From contig PDUO01000026.1 of assembly GCA_003008705.1 (NCBI GenBank), forward strand, positions 372,001-436,000: a DNA stretch of 64,000 bases. The letters run 5' to 3'. The stretch comes from Pezicula radicicola. Taxonomy: Eukaryota > Ascomycota > Leotiomycetes > Helotiales > Dermateaceae. The notes under the pieces were generated by a model, which saw only the letters and a program-made list of their open reading frames with translations, had not been told where the DNA came from and did no database searches. A program made the translations under genes and the position numbers. Positions 49,432-60,894 of the stretch are shown piece by piece (within the stretch, counting starts at the first letter, position 1; every line of letters begins with the position of its first letter).

Positions 49432-50533
49432 GTTATTTGATGTGGCGTACGTGTCTTTGCTAAAGTGTTTGGGTTGGTGCATTGGGTGGAGTTGGGGTGC
49501 CCGGCTGGGAAATGGTCTTTGCCAAGGGCTGGCTAAACAAAACTTCGGGAGTGTGTAGGCGTCGGTCTACTTAGCTTTTCGAAGTACCTTTCGTACAGAA
49601 TCAAAGTCATTCGTGCCATTGGCTAGTAGCCTTAATATTCTGATCGTCTACTAAGATCTGGCCAAGGTAAATGCACTTTATCACTTCACGAATATGTTCT
49701 ACTCGCGGCTCTGTTTTGCTTTCTGTGTTGCTCATTGTGCCATTATTCTACCAATTGATTTGTAAGAGATCATTTTGAATAGCTATCTCTTGTGTTATAA
49801 GAGATAGACTTAAGTAGCTCACTTGATTTTGGTGACTCTTCCATTACATGTTAATATGGCCCCAATCAAAACGATCTCTTCCAAGGCAATTCTTACTGTA
49901 TACTTGGTAATTTCACGTCCTTATCGACAGGATGTACAACTTCCAATGCTATCTCAATCCTCATAACAGGAAACCACTACACTCAAGGAGTGAGGAGTAT
50001 CAAAAAGGAAAGAAAATCAGGAACCTCAAAGCAAAGGGTTGTTCGACAGGTTCTTGAGTTTGTGGTGTTATCTAGTCTTTCAAAAAGTACTCTACGAGTC
50101 CTAGGAATATGTACGATGTGGTCTTTTGAGTGGGGATTCCATAGTTCAATGATGTTTCAAGCTGATTAGAATAGCTCAAGTCGAATGTTTGAGTTGTGAT
50201 ATTATTACAATACGCTATTATCAAACATGAGTGGCTAGGTAGGAGCTAACAATTACTATAGCGGTTCCTGGGCACTGTGCCGTGTTCGCTTTAACCCTTC
50301 TTCATTCAACGCTCTCAGTTTCAAATTCACCCAATCCAAAAATCTGGGGAGGCGTTTTCTATTTCCTCAAATTTCCTCTTGAACAAAGTCGTTGTCTGGT
50401 TTTAGAGTACCTTCCATTTCGAGTGCCTCTGGAGAAATTTTATTTTTCGCACCAACGTAGAGCGTAACTTCTCTTTCTACTCTCTCCAACAACAAAACAG
50501 CCACCTCACATAGTCCCGACATCGCCGTCACAA
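49432..50533. other. Intergenic region with a short dispersed-repeat fragment
   Basis: No gene seen. At 49812-49833 lies AAGTAGCTCACTTGATTTTG, closely similar to a word in the inverted-repeat element at 60.1-60.3 kb (18 of 22 positions, all differences transitions). A perfect 21-base hairpin-like word ATCTCTT...AAGAGAT lies just upstream (49785-49805). Confidence 0.5.
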
Positions 50534-51409
50534 ATGGTTACCACCGAGCCTCCCGCAAAGAAGCAAAAGATTTCTCTGTAAGTTGAGTCCCCGGGTCAAT
50601 TTGATAACCCAAACTCTTGCTTGGCTTCATCAGCTTCAATGGCAGAGCTAACTTGAACTGATAGCGCATCTCTCAAGATCACAGTCATCAAAGTCCTTGT
50701 TGGCGAAGATGAGGTCGAATTCAATATTAGCAAGCATAGCGTCTGCACAGAGTCTGAGTTCTTCAAAAGTGATTGCAAGAACTGTTGGTCTTCAGGCGAG
50801 GGTGTCGTACGCCTTTTTGAAGATGATCCAAAGATCTTTGGTATCTTCGTCACCTGGCTTATTACGAAGGATATCGAACAGGCAGAAGATTTTATCGAAG
50901 TCACCAGCACGGGTAGAGAGGACCGATTTAAGGAATTCCATCAACAATACACCCAATTGATGGAATGTTTCTTCCTGGCTTCGTCATTGCAGGCCGAAAA
51001 CTTCCAAAATGCAGTCATGGATTTTATCATTCTACGTAGTTCTAGCTACTTTAAAGAATCCAATAGGTTCATGGCTGGTGTATTGGATGATGTTAAAACG
51101 ATCTACACCAAGACCATCGAGGGTTCTCCACTTCGACGCCTTATCACAGACACCATGGTTGTTAGCGATCCTCAAAATATAGCACAATACTTACCCTACT
51201 CATCAGAGCAATGGGCTCGCGACTACACTTCTGAACTGATGAAATTGGCCATCGAAACAGCGGGCAATATGGCAATCAAGCGTCCTCTCGAAAACCCGTG
51301 GGTGAAGGACAGTTGCACTTATCATGAGCATCGGGGTCAGCCAAATGGTTACAAATGTACCGAGAGCCAAGATAATAAGAAGAAGGAAGCCAAGAAAGGA
51401 AAGTGTTGA
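50534..51409 (+). CDS. BTB/POZ-like domain protein
   Basis: Exons 50534-50577 and 50665-51409 (87-nt intron, GTAAGT donor, ATAG acceptor) give 262 residues. After a basic start (PPAKKQKIS, possibly nuclear) comes a BTB-like fold. Strand 1 is KITVIKVLVGEDEVEFNISK, followed by HSVCTESEFFKSDCKN, then VVRLFEDDPKIFGIFVTWLI, then a helical region ECFFLASSLQAENFQNAVMD. That order (VxVGxxxFxVHkxvLcxxSxfF...vxLxxDdpxxFxxfl.WLyt) is characteristic of the many fungal BTB proteins. BTB domains mediate dimers and can bind cullin-3 ligases; no partner domain (Kelch, MATH) is present. The tail is Lys-rich and ends KKEAKKGKC. Function unknown. Confidence 0.85.
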
Positions 51410-52254
51410 TATTCATGTGAGTCACTCTCTACGATTGTCGCGGACGCATTCTTCATTGCACGCTAAGCCTGCACAACTCAAACAGAGACGCTAAAGATTA
51501 GAAGTAATGGTTCCTACTCATTAAGGTTTGGCAACGCTAACGACTCAGATGAGTGCTTCAAAGTTCGCCATTGAGAAGGAGCTTCGAGGTTTCTGGTGGA
51601 GCTATATCGAACCATTTTTCGCAAGTCACTGTGAGTGTGCAGACAGCGATAGCAGCAGGCGTTTCGTGGATTTAGGAAATTGAAGCTAACTCGGATATTT
51701 AATAGACCGGAAGAGTTTTCTTTTAATCATTGTGTATCGACTTGAGGGGATTGAGATATGGGGTTATGATATTGAACTTCTGCAGAGCAATTTTCTATGG
51801 AAAGCACTCGGGGGGAATATTGGGGACAATTGAGGCTGGCATATGATCTTCTGTGGTGTTGAGGGGGCCATGTGCTTTTTCGGTTAAGGGTACTTAGAGA
51901 AACCCCATAGTCCTTTCCGTATGATCTTGTTCCAACGCAGTCGCCAATGTCATCACCAGCGAGTAGTTTGAATTACCACTGACGCACCATAGGCATATCG
52001 ATTTTTAGTCACTCAAACTAAACTTCCTTAAGTGCCTGAAGATGCAAATTTCGATTCTAGTAGGACGTTCTGGTGGTTCAGGATTAAGCGAGACAAGCAC
52101 TTCATTTATAAATCATCAAATTACTTCAAGAAGTCCAAGCCGAGTGAGCATATTACTCTTATCGAACAATAATTCATAAGTTCCTCCTTTCGTGATTTTT
52201 CCAACCACATAAACACCAGCTCATACCATCTCCATCAAAACCCTGACTCATATT
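51410..52254. other. Convergent 3' intergenic region
   Basis: No supportable gene between two convergent coding regions. A few exon-like bits near 51.5-51.8 kb have no frame I can extend. Confidence 0.5.
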
Positions 52255-54402
52255 TTAATGAGCAATAGGCGCCGCACTCGTAGCAACATATTCCCAATAT
52301 TTCTTAGCAGAAAACTTCCTAAGACGCTTTCCGAATAATACCATAGGAAGGAAGGTAAATGTGCAGGCTAGTGAGACGAATGCAACTGTTATGAAGCAGT
52401 TTTTTAGACCCATGCCATTGATCCACTAATATGAAAAATTGGGTGTTAGTTTGCTTTTTTCAGGATGACTTGGAGTAATGAGAATATGATTTAGGATGGA
52501 AGGGTAAAAACCCGAGAAGGAATACATACGGGGTTAATTCCATAGGAGACAGCAAAACCAAGGGTATTCCTAATGATGATTACAGAGATCATTGATTCGC
52601 CCGCGATTTCCTGGTCAAAGTTAGTATATGAACTTCAGTACATCTAGACAAGAGTAGGAGTCGAACAAAGAAACTCCTCCTTACTTTAAAACAATCAACA
52701 TCATAACTCAAAGTAATCCCACCTCCACAAATAACACTAAAGGCCAACATGCCCAATCCAAAAATCAATCCCATCCAATGAACACCCCTAGCAGCACCGA
52801 CACCCCACAATACCAAACCAACCGCACACATAATACCCGAGAATCCTAAAGTCCAAAGCCGTTGTTCGGGTTCTCGAACTCCGTTGTTGCGACGGGCTAA
52901 GTGGAGAGCTAGTTTGTCGGCTGACCATCCACTCCAGAGTGCTCCTAGTCCTGCACCGATTACGGGAGAGAGATACGCTGTTCCTACTAGGCCCGAGGAG
53001 AAGTTGTAGGGTGCTGCTGTTAGAATAGAAGAGGCTGTGGCGTTTAGGACGTTGTACCAGGAGAGGCATGTTCCGTAGACGAAACCGGCCTTGTGGGGGT
53101 ATTGGTGTTAGTGGTTTATCAAGTGTGAGATGATAGGATGAAACTCGAAGTAGAATTCATGCCTTGAATCTCTGACTTGGAGAGAGATCAAAAAGGAGAG
53201 AAGAGATGAAAATTTTGCTTTGTACAGTACATACCCATGTTACGCAGGGAAAGTGATACATGATGAGGAGAGGTCGGTAGCTCATCGTTAGCAATTGCTT
53301 GATAGATGGGCGTCCAGGTATAGCTACGAAAAGCTGAAGCTTTTTCCAATGACTTCTCGGAGCCATGAAATGTTCGTTAATGCCGGATTCAACACTCGTG
53401 GGGACTGTTGTGGTCGCTTCGTTTTTCTCAAGTGGTGGTGTACCTGCTTCTGGCGTAGATACTCCATTACTCGAATCCCCGTTCTCTACACCTTCAATCG
53501 TTCTCCGGAAATATATCGTCTCTTCCATTCCAAAATAAATAATGACAGTAGTGACAGCTTGTATGATTGCTCCAAAATACATAACCCAGCGCCATCCTGC
53601 AGTTACATTAATCCAGCCTGCGAAGAAAGGAGCCAGGAAATTGGAGCCGAAGAGTAGAAATGCGTATACTCCCATGAATGTTCCACGATCGTGTGCAAAG
53701 AATAGATCTGGGACTGTAACTTCTGGAAGTGATTCGATAGGTGATGCGAAGATACCAAGAATGATACGGTGTGCGTACCATTCACCTTTCGATTTGCTGT
53801 ATGCTGACCAGATGACTGGGAATATACAGAGGAATGAAGATAGGACGTAGACGCCTCGACGCCCGTAGATGAGGGCAAGCGGTTGCCAGAGAAGACATGC
53901 CCATCCCAGGAAGAGGAACATAAGCCCAGTACCTAAGTTCAATTGAGCGACAGTAATACCGGTATCATCGGCAATATTTGTGAGGACTAGTAGGTAATTA
54001 GCTTGCGAATGGTTAAGATTTATAGGTGATAGATTACCTGAGTATTGAACTGCTGTAGATATTCCTACGCCAACTGTATAGACATAACACATGCCAATCG
54101 ACAAGAGTTTTCGCTTTCTGCTCCAGTTGAGAGGATCTTCTGGGTCTGCACTTGGTTTGGGGACTAGAACAATGTCTTTGTTGCCATCGAGATGTGCTGT
54201 ATGCATGTCATGGGCGACATCAACCAGCTGGAGGTCAGAAAAATGAGAGTCAGTTTACTTGTTCTGGAGGTTATTTTTAGGAATAACTCAAAACAGGATC
54301 CAGGTGTTAAGAGCAAATTATTCCTAGGACTGGAAATTGCACCCCAGGGTTTTGGCTTACATGAACTGTGCCAGGCACAATATCATTGTGAGGAGTGGCC
54401 AT
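52255..54402 (-). CDS. Major facilitator superfamily transporter (HOL1/DHA1-like)
   Basis: Six exons on the minus strand: 54402-54361, 54227-54038, 53986-53235, 53089-52685, 52610-52530 and 52425-52255. All are in phase (introns of 133, 51, 145, 74 and 104 nt) and give 546 residues with about 12 membrane segments. The start MATPHNDIVPGTVH was chosen because the join to LVDVAHDMHTAHLDG matches the N-terminus of this fungal MFS group. Signatures are DPEDPLNWSRKRKLLS before helix 1, GLMFLFLGWACLLWQPLA and YGRRGVYVLSS (loop 2-3 signature). A central cytosolic loop (about residues 230-290) is followed by a repeat in the second half, SGWSADKLALHLARRNNG. Relatives include yeast Hol1 and many uncharacterised drug, polyamine or nutrient carriers, so the substrate is open. 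It is transcribed away from the amidohydrolase gene, which hints at a role in the same nitrogen-salvage module. Confidence 0.88.
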
Positions 54403-55719
54403 GATGATGGCTAGAAAGAGAACTTCAAATAAGTGTGAGGAATGAAAATAGTAGTTGAGGTAGTTTTAAGAAAACAAATAAAGGATAAACAGGAGGAGGC
54501 CCATAATAATAACGGTTATTCATCGACCCAGGGACCGCAATAGTTACAATCACGCTGGATGATAGATCGTTGGAGCCTTCCTCTTAATCCTAGTATCTAC
54601 TGGTCCCCACAGTATAAAGCACTGGGAGTGGGATATATCGTCGTCCTGGCCGCCGCGCCGCGGCCCAATGCCCAGACGTTCCAAGAGTGACATCTTGCCT
54701 ATTCTTGGGGACATGCAAACAGAGCTCGCTGTCATGTCAATGGATAACTGTAACAGTACCTATAGTACCCATACTACATAATACAGTCTAATAGAGGTCC
54801 CATGCATCTTGTCAGCTTATTAGAAACGCTCCAACAGAAGTTTATCTGCGTGTCGTCGAATTAACGAGTCCGATAGAGTGATCTGTCGGGGCTGCGAAGA
54901 GTGGAGGGATGATGGATGATGTCAAAGGTTTGAATTGGTGCCCCCGATGCTAGGTTCTTATGGATAAGAGAACTTGTAGAACATATGAAGAATTTTAACA
55001 ATTGTATTCTGCCACGATATGGCACTGTGGCAGAGCCGGACTAGAAAGAAAAACGTGTCGCAAAATTTGAGGTGTCGTCAAATTAAGTCCCGTGCACAGA
55101 CCATCGGGGTTTACTTCATGTACGTCTCAGCGTCTCTTCTTCCTTCACTTTTACCACTTCAACGACATCAGCTTGCAACTAATTGCTCTGCTGTGTATAG
55201 TAGTTTTTCATATGTGCTTAGTCTAATAATCGAGTTTCCAAGAGATATACTCTCTCAGTCCTGAGTCACGCAACGGAGTTCGACGCTACGCCGTTGACGC
55301 TGCAGATTAAGTTTGTACCTATTCCGTATCTCCAGAACGAATATGCACGATATCGTCCAGCACTCTGATAGGCGCCATAAAAGTTGGTATAATCAAGCTG
55401 GCCGAACTCCGCTATCGATTAGAGGCTCTGGGTTTACGGGCGGGAACAATCGTTGATGCATTCATGGTATGATTATCCTCGTTAGAGGCACGAGGGTGCG
55501 CTATCAGTTCCATCCCACCATTGTATATCTCCAGGAGAGGTAGGGGTAGCTAGATCACTCTATCTTTAGGGTTGTAGGTCTAGCTGAAGCTCAAACTTTG
55601 AAGTTCAGTATTGGTATATTTCTTTTCCATTTACCTCCGAAGCCATCTCAACGTCCTGAGTGTCTCATCTAGTCTCACAGTTCCTCCCCAAACTGTCAGG
55701 TACCGCTTCTTCCCTCATC
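54403..55719. promoter_or_regulatory. Divergent promoter region with several GATA-factor type sites
   Basis: This 1.3-kb stretch separates the start codons of the MFS gene and the amidohydrolase gene. HGATAR words, the recognition pattern of fungal nitrogen GATA factors (AreA/Nit2), occur at about 54560, 54842, 54871, 55366, 55412, 55501 and 55560. Seven sites are only modestly above the roughly four expected by chance. No gene is seen inside. Confidence 0.4.
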
Positions 55720-57527
55720 ATGTCCCTCTTTCGCCAGTCAATTACAAGACTAGCGGCCTGTAAAGTTACAGGCCCAAAGTTATTCCTTCGCCATTCCTCG
55801 AACGCAGTCCACGGCCTAACAGTATCTCAAGATCGCCTATGGTAGGTCAAATCTGTGGACATTTAGAGATGGTACATGGCTTACAGAAACAAGGGACACG
55901 CTCCAAACAACATGTGCAATGGCAGGAGCCAAAGATGGCGGCCTTAGCCGATTGTCGTGCGATGATAACGACAAGATCGCAAGGGATCATTTTGCTGCTG
56001 AGGTTAAGGCTCTGGGTGCAGATTATGTGGTAGATCGGATGGGATGCCAGTGGGCAACCATCGAAGGGGAGAATAATAGTATTCCACCCATTGGAATCGG
56101 GTCACATCTTGATTCGGTTCAGACAGGTGGGAAGTTTGATGGTCCACTGGTCAGTCCATTCCTAACTTCTTCACCTACTAATAGTTGCGAGGCTTAACTA
56201 ATTTCAAATAGGGTGTCTACACAGCACTTGAGGTTCTCAAGGTTCTACGTGCCAGTGGAAAGAAAACATATGCTCCTATTAGCGCAATTAATTGGACAAA
56301 CGAGGAAGGAGCCAGATTTCCACCAGGTTGTATGAGTTCGGCAGTTTGGTCACACGAGCTTGATATTGATTATGCTCATAAGTGTACCGATACTACAGAC
56401 CGCTCTATTACCATCGGAAATGAACTGCAAAGGATCGGCTACCTTGGCAAAAAAGAAGTATCACATAAGACAAATCCCTTAAGTGCTCACTTCGAAATTC
56501 ACATCGAGCAAGGAAACAGGCTGGAGAAGTCAGGAAAAGACGTTGGCGTGTAAGTACTTCTTGTTTTCGGAGTGTACTTATCCTTTCAGAATCCTTCATT
56601 TATAGCTCATCCATCTCAATTGAGTTTCACATGAAATTTAAAAAGAAGGGAACTGACACCAAGTTTCTGGTCCATAGCGTGGATAGCATCCAAGGCATGC
56701 GTTGGTTTGATGTGAGCCTCCGTGGCTTTACCAGACATACAGATACAACATATATGAACAATCGTCAAGACGCCCTGGTAGGTGCATCGAAGATGGTTCT
56801 GGAAGTAGAACGAATTGGACGAGACTCTAAAACCGGAATGGCTACTGTATCTCTTTTCAAGTCTTCGCCACAGAACTTCTGCAACATCCCTTCCATTGTG
56901 GATTTCTCATTCAGCATGCAACATACCGACCTAGCAACTCTCAAGTCTATGGAGAATCAGATTGAGGCATTCGTTCATGAGACAGCCAAAGCTCATGGAC
57001 TTACTGTTTCAAATTACCAAAATATCTGGAGTTTTGATCCTGGAGTTTTCGATGCAGAGGCAGTTTCCTGTGTGGAGGAGGCAGCAAAAGATATGGGTTA
57101 TAGTACGTGCCCAATTTCTCGGAGCAAAACTACCCTTCGGGTTCTATTACTCCCTCTTGTTTTGAGTAACTAACTTGATTTGGGTAACTTGCTCTTGAAT
57201 CATGTTTAAGCTACTCTCGATATTGTCTGAAACAAGTAAACTAACCCTGAGTTTTTGAGTTTAGGCTACGATAAATTATGTAGTCATACTGGTGAGTGTG
57301 AGGAGCAGCCCTTAGAATAATAATCTTCGCTAAAAGTCACAGGTCATGATTCCATATACACCCGGCTGGTATGCCCAACCGCTATGGTCTTTACGCCTTG
57401 TAGAGACGGGATTTCTCACTCCCCTCTAGAATATGCAAGCCCAGAGAATTGCAGCATCGGTGCCCAAACAATACTCGGAGCTGTACTTCGTTACGATGAA
57501 ATCTTACGCAAGAAGTATTCATCGTAA
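55720..57527 (+). CDS. M20-family amidohydrolase (N-carbamoyl-L-amino acid hydrolase / allantoate amidohydrolase type)
   Basis: Six exons, 55720-55841, 55894-56149, 56212-56549, 56678-57102, 57265-57291 and 57343-57527, all in phase, give 450 residues. This family removes carbamoyl groups from ureido compounds, releasing ammonia and CO2; plausible substrates are N-carbamoyl amino acids, beta-ureidopropionate or allantoate. The two-metal site is intact: His112 and Asp114 in GSHLDSVQTGGKFDG, Glu157/Glu158 in NWTNEEGARF, His223 in EIHIEQG and His391 in SHTGHDS. Other family motifs are SQDRLWDTLQTTC, SIQGMRWFDVSLRG and GISHSPLEYASPE. Exon 5 is only 27 nt; without it the last metal ligand is out of frame. 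Intron 4 (162 nt) carries a repeat fragment. The start residues (MSLFRQSITRLAACK) could be a mitochondrial signal. Neighbours are two transporters and, further on, an ammonium transporter. Confidence 0.9.
57162..57193 (+). repeat. Repeat fragment within an amidohydrolase intron
   Basis: The 32-base stretch beginning TTGAGTAACTAACTTG matches 60221-60251 in the inverted-repeat element at 60.1-60.3 kb at 27 of 31 aligned positions. All four differences are A/G, with one single-base gap. It lies in the middle of the unusually long 162-nt intron. Confidence 0.6.
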
Positions 57528-58047
57528 TAGGCGAATAACGCAAGCGCATCAAAATATAGTTGTCTCTTCGAATACAAGCTAAATCCCACCACTTACTCAA
57601 AGATTCGTCTTCATCTTCATCTTCATCTTCATCCCACTTCTCCAAACGGTCATTAATCTCAGCCTCGTCTGGCAGCCTCGCAAGAACTTCTCCTCGGGCG
57701 GAATTCAAAGATTTCAAGTCTGCCGATCGAAGCAGGTATCCACCCAAGTCGGCCCTGTTGCCGCAATCTATCAACAGCAAGTGCTATTGCTCATTGGACA
57801 ATCTCGTCAACGGCTCTGTCTTGATGCAGACATGTTGCCAAGTTCCACAAATGCTTATCCACAAGGCTGCAAGTCTTGGGAAAAGACTCTTCTATCACTG
57901 CATGCAGTTTGTTTTTGGAGTGGGGGATGAGTTCTCCATAGTCGGTCTTCAAACCGCCGACAAGTATATACATTACAATGTGATTCCTCGCTTTCCGTTC
58001 GTCCATTTAATCTGTTGTTTCTTTTGGACAAATTTCGCAAGTGTACA
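57528..58047. other. Intergenic region with a CTTCAT microsatellite
   Basis: Between the amidohydrolase stop and the next start codon. A (CTTCAT)n run of about four units lies at 57606-57633. Read on the minus strand it gives an acidic DEDEDE run inside two chance frames (57391-57780 and 57791-58006), which I do not accept as a gene. Confidence 0.5.
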
Positions 58048-59699
58048 ATGTCAGAAACCCAGGAACCCAGTGCCAGCACGGCTATTGAGGAAGAGACCAA
58101 GACTATAATAGTAGCGGAATCTCATGATCTGGATTCAGACGACAAGGCCTCTACAAATGCTAGAGCGGGCACGATATGGACGATAGTTGGATGTGTGCGT
58201 ATTAAGTCAAACTTCCCTCAGGATTGTTCACTAATTCTCCAATAATAGGCTCTAGCAAACTTCTCGGACGGTTATCAGCAGAGTCTTGTAAGTTATTTCA
58301 CTACAGCTTTTAAGTGTCTTTACTTCTGCTAGCACCACCCTTCGGGACTTCTCTCAACATTCCTGCAATTATATAGGCAATTTGCTGTTCAAGAATAATA
58401 CATCTCAATCCGGACTCTGACTAACAAACCACTTAGGCTTCCAGCACAAACGTAGTTTTCAACCATCTACTTACCACAACAGTATACACCGCCGCCTGGC
58501 AAACTCGAATCTCAAATTCTCTCTTAGTCGGTTCAGTGATTGGAATCCTCATGCTAGGCTACACAAGCGACCGGCTTTCCCGCAAAGCTGGCATGTTCCT
58601 AACCTCCTTCCTCGTCGTCGTTGGCTCCCTACTCTCAACACTCGTCTTCCAAGTCCAGCATCTCGGCAGCCATGACATGCTCTGGTTTATGACCATCGCT
58701 CGTGGAATTGCAGGAGTAGGCGTCGGCGGCGAGTATCCGAGTTCAGCTGCTGCAGCCTTAGAAGGAAGTAATGAATACTTCGATGAAAATCGTGGACCAA
58801 TTCAGGTCCTAATTTCCACTCTTATGGCTACATCTGGAGGCCCCGTATGCACATTCGTATACCTCATCTCACTAATCGCATCCAACTCGAACCTAAAAGT
58901 GGCATTCCACGCCATGTTCGCAATATCCGTATTCCTCCCACTCCTAGTAATTATCTTCCGACTAAAAATGCGCGACGCCCTCCTATTCCGCAAATCAAAC
59001 TTCAAGAAACGTCACATTCCCTGGATATTAGTAATTAAGAAATACTGGCTTCGACTCCTGGGAACAAGCTCAGCATTCTTCCTCTACGACTTCATCAACT
59101 TCCCAAACTCAATCATGTCAAGTGTAATCATCAACTCCCTCGTCCCAGGAAAGAACGTCCAAACTGTAGCACTCTGGCAATTGATCCTAGCCCTCTTCCC
59201 CGTCCCAGGAGTTTTCATAGGTGCCTGGCTCGTCAACAAAATTGGAAGAAAATGGACCGGTATCCTAGGATTCGGCGGTTATATAGTCCTCGGATTTATA
59301 ATAGGAGGGTGTTACGATCCCCTAACCCAAAATTCCCTCCCAGCATTTATAGTTCTATATGGACTTCTTCAAGCATTCGGTCATATGGGACCAGGTGCCA
59401 CAATAGGACTTATAAGTGTAGAAAGTTTTCCAACTGCTGTTAGGGGTATGGGATATGGAATTAGTGCTGGATTTGGGAAGGCTGGAGCTGCTATTGGGAC
59501 GGAGGCTTTTACACCTATTCAAGAGGCTGCGGGAAAGGCGGCTACTTTTTATGTTGCAGGTGGTGTGGGAGTGCTTGGGTTGTTGGTTTATTGCTTTTTA
59601 CCGGAGGGGAGGGCGGTGGATTTGGAGGTTATGGATAGGGACTTTGAGAAGTTTTTGAAGGAGGAGGGGTATGTTGATGAGGGGGTTGTGGAGGGTTGA
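58048..59699 (+). CDS. Major facilitator transporter, phosphate/organophosphate:H+ symporter (GIT1/PHS) type
   Basis: Three exons, 58048-58194, 58249-58287 and 58437-59699 (introns of 54 and 149 nt), in phase, give 482 residues. The middle exon is only 39 nt and codes ALANFSDGYQQSL, the start of helix 1. The following stretch, ASSTNVVFNHLL, is typical of this family. Signatures are IGILMLGYTSDRLSRKAG (loop 2-3, GxxxDRxxRrxG) and RGIAGVGVGGEYPSSAAA (helix 4, the GVGxGGEYP hallmark of PHS-type carriers). The second half repeats the pattern with GAWLVNKIGRKW and ends with a charged tail (DFEKFLKEEG). Relatives import glycerophosphodiesters, phosphate or organic acids; the substrate is unknown. 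Third-position use is C-rich in the middle and strongly T/G-rich at the 3' end. It lies on the same strand as the amidohydrolase, 520 bases downstream. Confidence 0.88.
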
Positions 59700-60083
59700 G
59701 TAAATATGTGAGGGGTTAGGTATAGGAGGTTTGGTTTGGAAGTTATATGTTAACAAGAAGGGAAATAGAAGAACAAGTACACTAATGATTAACACGAAAC
59801 GTTAATATAGCAAAGATGTTTAGACATCCAATACCCTTACAATACCATAATATCATCACTTAACTTCGCAATGCAAACACCGAAACATTCTTTTCCTACG
59901 TAAGGCCTTAAAAGAAAGAGGGAAGTAAAAACTCCTCATTTTCGAACAACAATACATAAAACAACATGTGTCCAAATACACACTACCACAGAAAGAAAAA
60001 TATTATTTTTAGAACCTCGACAATAAGTCCTATCTAGTTTCTATCTTCAGACGCCTGTTATTCATGGTTTACAAACTCTGCTA

Positions 60084-60280
60084 GACAAGCTTTAGTCTAC
60101 TTGAATAAGTAAGCTACTTAAATCAAGCGACTTACTGAAATAAATTCTTAATTCTATAGAAGCTAGAAAACTTTCTGTGGAATGCAGGCACTACTACGTG
60201 ACTATAGTCACCTATTTTATTTGAGTAACTGACTTATTTGAGTAGCTTACTTGGTTTTAGTATCTGATGTAAAGCTTGTC
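60084..60280. mobile_element. MITE-like element with terminal inverted repeats and TA duplication
   Basis: A 197-bp element flanked by TA on each side (60082-60083 and 60281-60282). The ends are GACAAGCTTTA on the left and its exact complement TAAAGCTTGTC on the right. Inverted similarity continues inwards for about 60 bases on each arm (left AAGTAAGCTACTTAAAT, right GAGTAGCTTACTTG), so most of it could fold into one hairpin. No coding capacity. TA duplication points to mobilisation by a Tc1/mariner-type transposase encoded elsewhere. Confidence 0.7.
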
Positions 60281-60894
60281 TACAGACAAGATTCTAAAAT
60301 AGAATTATCCATGCTCTCCTACTACACTCACTTAGCTTAGGTTTCATCTAGATAACTACCTATATTCTGTATATATATTCTTTTGACTTTACTATACCTA
60401 TTTCTATACCTATTAGCTTTTCCTTAGCACAAAATAATAACGCCACACACACATCCTAACGAGTAAAAGCGAGCCCTCGCTTATATCTAAAGAAAGCGCT
60501 TACTACTTCCCTACTTACTAGCTACCCATCTTTACCTAACTCCCTACTTACAGTAACACCCTACCTACTCTACCCCTTATCCAACCTCCCTATCTCTTCC
60601 ACCCAATTCAAACACACAAAAACTACATATACATATACAAACTACCTACCCTATATATCCACCATTGATACATACAACATAGTTACATTCCATAAAAGAT
60701 CAAATTAAGAAACAGCAGTATAGTAGTATAGTATAACCTCCTTTATATCTATTCACACCACGTCCTCCGTATAGAGAAGAAGGGGTACCTCCATAAAGTA
60801 AGAGAAGTAGTATTAATATTAGATAGATAGCTTATCTATTTCCGAGAAGAGAATATATTAGAAGGGGACAATAAGCCTATAAAAGTGTTAGTTA

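Noticed and set aside
48943..49482. 179-codon hydrophobic minus-strand frame
   Set aside because: It is the complement of the GA-rich acidic tail exon of DPB4; the hydrophobic look is an artefact of reading TC-rich DNA.
57103..57173. Truncated C-terminus of the amidohydrolase (frame reading on past GYS to a stop at 57173)
   Set aside because: A GTACGT donor at 57103, a CTAAC branch site and two further exons restore the expected SHTGHDS and GISHSPLEYASPE ending in phase, so the gene is intact.
57391..58006. Minus-strand frames with an acidic DEDEDEDE run, possible gene antisense to the amidohydrolase end
   Set aside because: The acidic run comes from a CTTCAT microsatellite, one frame overlaps the last exon of the amidohydrolase, and the two frames cannot be joined with a good intron or a motif.
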